Below, one piece after another: positions 5,224 to 6,723 of a DNA stretch of 6,723 nt. Where the stretch lies: assembly GCA_944385195.1 (NCBI GenBank), contig CALWWH010000219.1:1-6723 (forward strand). The letters are read 5' to 3'. The position numbers and the translations under genes are program-made. How positions within the stretch are numbered: the first letter of the stretch is position 1; every line of letters begins with the position of its first letter. The notes under the pieces were generated by a model that worked only from the letters and a program-made list of their open reading frames with translations, searched no databases and had not been told where the DNA came from. Source of the DNA: an uncultured Oscillospiraceae bacterium. Its GTDB lineage: Bacteria > Bacillota > Clostridia > Oscillospirales > Oscillospiraceae.

Positions 5224-5247
5224 GCTGTCTTAGCGGTCTTGTGTCTC

Positions 5248-6468
5248 TCAGCGGATGCCGTAGTGCTCGATGACGTAGTCCATGTCCTTGTCCCCGCGGC
5301 CGGAGAGGTTGATGAGCACGGAGCCGCGGTCCATGGTCTTGGCCAGCTTCATGCCGTAGGCCACGGCGTGGGCCGACTCGATGGCGGGGATGATGCCCTC
5401 CAGGCGCGAGAGGGTGTAGAAGGCGTCGATGGTCTCCTCGTCGTCGATGACGTCGTACTTGACCCGGCCCAGGTCGTGCAGGAAGGCGTGCTCGGGGCCG
5501 GAGGAGGGGTAATCCAGGCCGGAGGCCACGGAGTAGACCGGGGCGGGGTTGCCGTCGGCGTCTTTGAGCATGATGGAGTTAAAGCCGTGCATGACGCCCT
5601 CGGTGCCGAAGTTCAGGCTGGCGGCGTGGTCGCCCAGGGCTCTGCCGCGGCCCAGGGGCTCGACGCCGTAGATGTCGACGGGGTCGTTGAGGAAGCCGGC
5701 GAAGATGCCCATGGAGTTCGAGCCGCCGCCGACGCAGGCCACCACCGCGTCGGGCAGATGGCCGGTCATGTCGACGAACTGCTCCCGGGCCTCGATGCCC
5801 ACGACGCTCTGGAAGTCGCGGACCATGGTGGGGAAGGGGTGCGGGCCGACGACGGAGCCGATGCAGTAGATGCAGTTCTGGTAGTCGCGGGCGTATGCCT
5901 CGAAGGCCGCGTCGACGGCCTCCTTGAGGGTGGCCAGGCCGTCGGTGACCTCGATGACCCTGGCGCCCAGGATCTTCATGCGGGCCACGTTGGGGGCCTG
6001 CTTCTTGATGTCGACGGCGCCCATGTAGATGTCGCACTCCAGCCCGAAGTAGGCGGCCGCCGTCGCGAGGGCGACCCCGTGCTGGCCGGCGCCGGTTTCG
6101 GCGATGACCTTCTTCTTGCCCATGTATTTGGCCAGCAGCGCCTCGCCCATGCAGTGGTTTAACTTATGGGCGCCGGTGTGGTTTAGGTCCTCCCGCTTGG
6201 CGTAGAGCTGGATGGTGCCGCCGAGAGCATTCGAGAGCCGCTCCAGATGGGTGACGGGGGTGGGGCGGCCCTGGAACTCTTCCCGGATCCGCCGCAGCTC
6301 GGCGATAAACCGCCTCGACTGGGCAATCGAGAAGTAGGCCTCGGTGATCTCCGCCATCGCGGCTTTCAGCTTGTCGTCGATGTACACGCCGCCGTACCGG
6401 CCGAAGTAGCCGTCCTTGTCGGGGTAGCGGCTGAAATAGGTGTCGAAATCGATGTTGTTGAAGACCAT
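5248..6468 (-). CDS. trpB: Tryptophan synthase beta subunit, stand-alone (TrpB-like)
   Basis: 406 residues; TrpB condenses indole with L-serine to give L-tryptophan using PLP. Landmarks match Salmonella TrpB: GRPTP (67-71), KREDLNHTGAHK with the PLP Lys102 (Lys87), AETGAGQHG with Glu124 (Glu109), VGPHPFP (207-213), the phosphate loop GGGSN (247-251), GLDYP with Asp319 (Asp305), PAIES with Glu364 (Glu350), and SGRGDKD with Ser389 (Ser377). Length fits the TrpB1 class rather than the longer TrpB2. The stretch after the PLP lysine is HKLNHCMGE, unlike HKTNQVLGQ of Salmonella, and the N-terminal GGVYIDDKL differs from the usual GGQFVPETL. GGAGGG (complement of 6476-6481) lies 7 bases before the ATG. 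No trpA or other trp gene flanks it. It may work alone in indole salvage or with a distant TrpA. A beta-replacement on another substrate is less likely but open. Confidence 0.95.
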   Translation of the reverse strand: MVFNNIDFDTYFSRYPDKDGYFGRYGGVYIDDKLKAAMAEITEAYFSIAQSRRFIAELRRIREEFQGRPTPVTHLERLSNALGGTIQLYAKREDLNHTGAHKLNHCMGEALLAKYMGKKKVIAETGAGQHGVALATAAAYFGLECDIYMGAVDIKKQAPNVARMKILGARVIEVTDGLATLKEAVDAAFEAYARDYQNCIYCIGSVVGPHPFPTMVRDFQSVVGIEAREQFVDMTGHLPDAVVACVGGGSNSMGIFAGFLNDPVDIYGVEPLGRGRALGDHAASLNFGTEGVMHGFNSIMLKDADGNPAPVYSVASGLDYPSSGPEHAFLHDLGRVKYDVIDDEETIDAFYTLSRLEGIIPAIESAHAVAYGMKLAKTMDRGSVLINLSGRGDKDMDYVIEHYGIR

Positions 6469-6504
6469 TGCGTTTCCCTCCGGATAAAAATTTTAGATGG
6501 TTTT

Positions 6505-6533
6505 ATTCTAGCATAAATCCGGGGATTTGTCTA
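6505..6533 (-). promoter_or_regulatory. trpB: Extended -10 promoter of trpB
   Basis: On the minus strand TAGACA (6528-6533), a 17-base spacer AATCCCCGGATTTATGC and TAGAAT (6505-6510), with TGC before the -10. Transcription should begin near 6498, leaving a leader of about 30 bases. That is too short for a T-box, a TRAP site with terminator, or a Trp-codon leader peptide. The spacer carries AAATCC-CC-GGATTT, a small dyad starting at the last base of the -35 (6528). Confidence 0.75.
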
Positions 6534-6572
6534 TATTTTTCCCGCGGCGGGGCACGGATTTTGTTTTCCCTC

Positions 6573-6601
6573 TTGCAAATTCCCCGAATATCTGCTATAC
6601 T
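6573..6601 (+). promoter_or_regulatory. Extended -10 promoter of the 3'-end gene
   Basis: TTGCAA (6573-6578), a 17-base spacer and TATACT (6596-6601) with TGC before the -10 (6593-6595). Transcription should start near 6608, about 55 bases before the ATG. Over its 29 bases it matches the PPIase promoter at 21 positions, including CCCCG at 6582-6586. Confidence 0.8.
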
Positions 6602-6609
6602 GGAGACAA

Positions 6610-6641
6610 TCAGGCGATTTTTTGTACAGCCGTCCGCCTGA
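6610..6641 (+). promoter_or_regulatory. Leader hairpin at the 5' end of the 3'-end gene's mRNA
   Basis: TCAGGCG (6610-6616) pairs with CGCCTGA (6635-6641) around an 18-base loop containing a T run. It would form within the first few bases of the transcript and end about 10 bases before the Shine-Dalgarno. It may protect the 5' end. No known riboswitch is recognised. Confidence 0.4.
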
Positions 6642-6662
6642 AATGGACAGAAGGGGATCAAT

Positions 6663-6723
6663 ATGGCAGAAACAACGACGAGACGGAAAAGATTTGAGAC
6701 ACTGCGGTCGGTCTTTACCCTTG
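6663..6723 (+). CDS. Start of an unidentified gene, truncated by the window end
   Basis: Only the first 20 codons are present: MAETTTRRKR, then FETLRSVFTL. AAGGGG (6651-6656) lies 6 bases before the ATG, and a strong promoter is placed at 6573-6601, so the start is well supported. The short basic head followed by a turn to hydrophobic residues would fit the cytoplasmic tail of a membrane protein, but that is a guess from 20 residues and no family can be named. Confidence 0.7.
   Translation, partial: MAETTTRRKRFETLRSVFTL

Larger units (their letters stand above)
4832..5247. other. Gene-free, hairpin-rich convergent intergenic region (416 bases)
   Basis: No credible gene lies between the PPIase stop and the trpB stop. 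In order it holds the 15-bp tandem repeat (4834-4901); an 11-bp hairpin (4921-4931 with 4937-4947); the left copy of a palindromic inverted repeat (4962-4988); an 8-bp hairpin with a 3-base loop (5018-5025 with 5029-5036); a hairpin with an 8-bp outer stem (5053-5060 with 5074-5081) extended inward by 3 pairs; a 12-bp hairpin (5106-5133); a nested structure (5145-5193); and the right inverted-repeat copy (5197-5223). Variants of GGCTGCAAAAG or its complement recur at about 4972, 5092, 5147 and 5203. Both flanking genes run into this region, so some hairpins must act as terminators. Confidence 0.8.

Noticed and set aside
4845..5273. 142-codon plus-strand open frame across the hairpin island
   Set aside because: It starts at a TTG inside the tandem repeat with no ribosome site, runs over hairpins into the trpB 3' end, and its product is a low-complexity Arg/Pro-rich stretch without domain features.
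5119..6162. 347-codon open frame antisense to trpB
   Set aside because: A GC-rich shadow frame with Val/Gly/Ala/Asp-dominated composition opposite a well-supported trpB.
6469..6498. T-box or trp attenuator ahead of trpB
   Set aside because: The predicted leader is about 30 bases with no room for a specifier loop, antiterminator or Trp-codon leader peptide.

Overview
The window looks like chromosomal DNA of a GC-rich, low-Gram-positive anaerobe, most likely a gut Clostridia/Oscillospiraceae-type bacterium (Flavonifractor/Lawsonibacter-like). This is an inference from Firmicutes-style GGAGG ribosome sites, SigA promoters with TGn-extended -10 boxes, a membrane-anchored GH25 lysozyme, a CapA-like protein, a lipoprotein cyclophilin and strong GC-rich codon bias. 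No phage, transposase, CRISPR or plasmid gene is visible.

Layout. 1-156: the last 51 codons of a plus-strand gene, probably a GH2 beta-galactosidase-type glycosidase. 200-245: a strong two-way terminator shared with the convergent CapA-like gene (281-1693, minus). 1694-1890: a divergent promoter region serving the CapA-like gene and a GH25 muramidase (1891-2736, plus); both encode envelope proteins with one N-terminal membrane anchor. 2798-2871: a tRNA-Gln(CUG) gene on the minus strand with a near-consensus promoter. 2947-3990 (minus): an unrecognised tryptophan-rich soluble protein. It is divergent from a lipoprotein peptidyl-prolyl isomerase (4169-4831, plus). 4832-5247: 416 bases with no credible gene, but with a 15-bp tandem repeat and at least seven hairpins, two of which are inverted copies of one palindrome. 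5248-6468 (minus): a stand-alone tryptophan synthase beta subunit without trpA. 6663-6723: the first 20 codons of a plus-strand gene, preceded by its own promoter.

How the parts relate. Nearly every gene is a single transcription unit with its own promoter, so this is a mosaic of housekeeping and envelope genes rather than a pathway operon. The clearest functional grouping is extracytoplasmic: CapA-like protein, GH25 lysozyme and lipoprotein PPIase all act outside the membrane. TrpB without TrpA fits a role in salvaging indole to tryptophan, which is an inference.

Items most worth a second look: (i) three promoters (PPIase, trpB and the 3'-end gene) share a CCCCG block at the same spacer position plus a TGC extended -10; (ii) a 21-bp dyad fills the spacer of the PPIase promoter; (iii) the hairpin-rich 4832-5247 island looks like a REPIN/MITE-type element; (iv) the CapA-like protein has lost the Asn-His metal/catalytic motif; (v) the tRNA-Gln begins with A1-U72 instead of the usual U1-A72.
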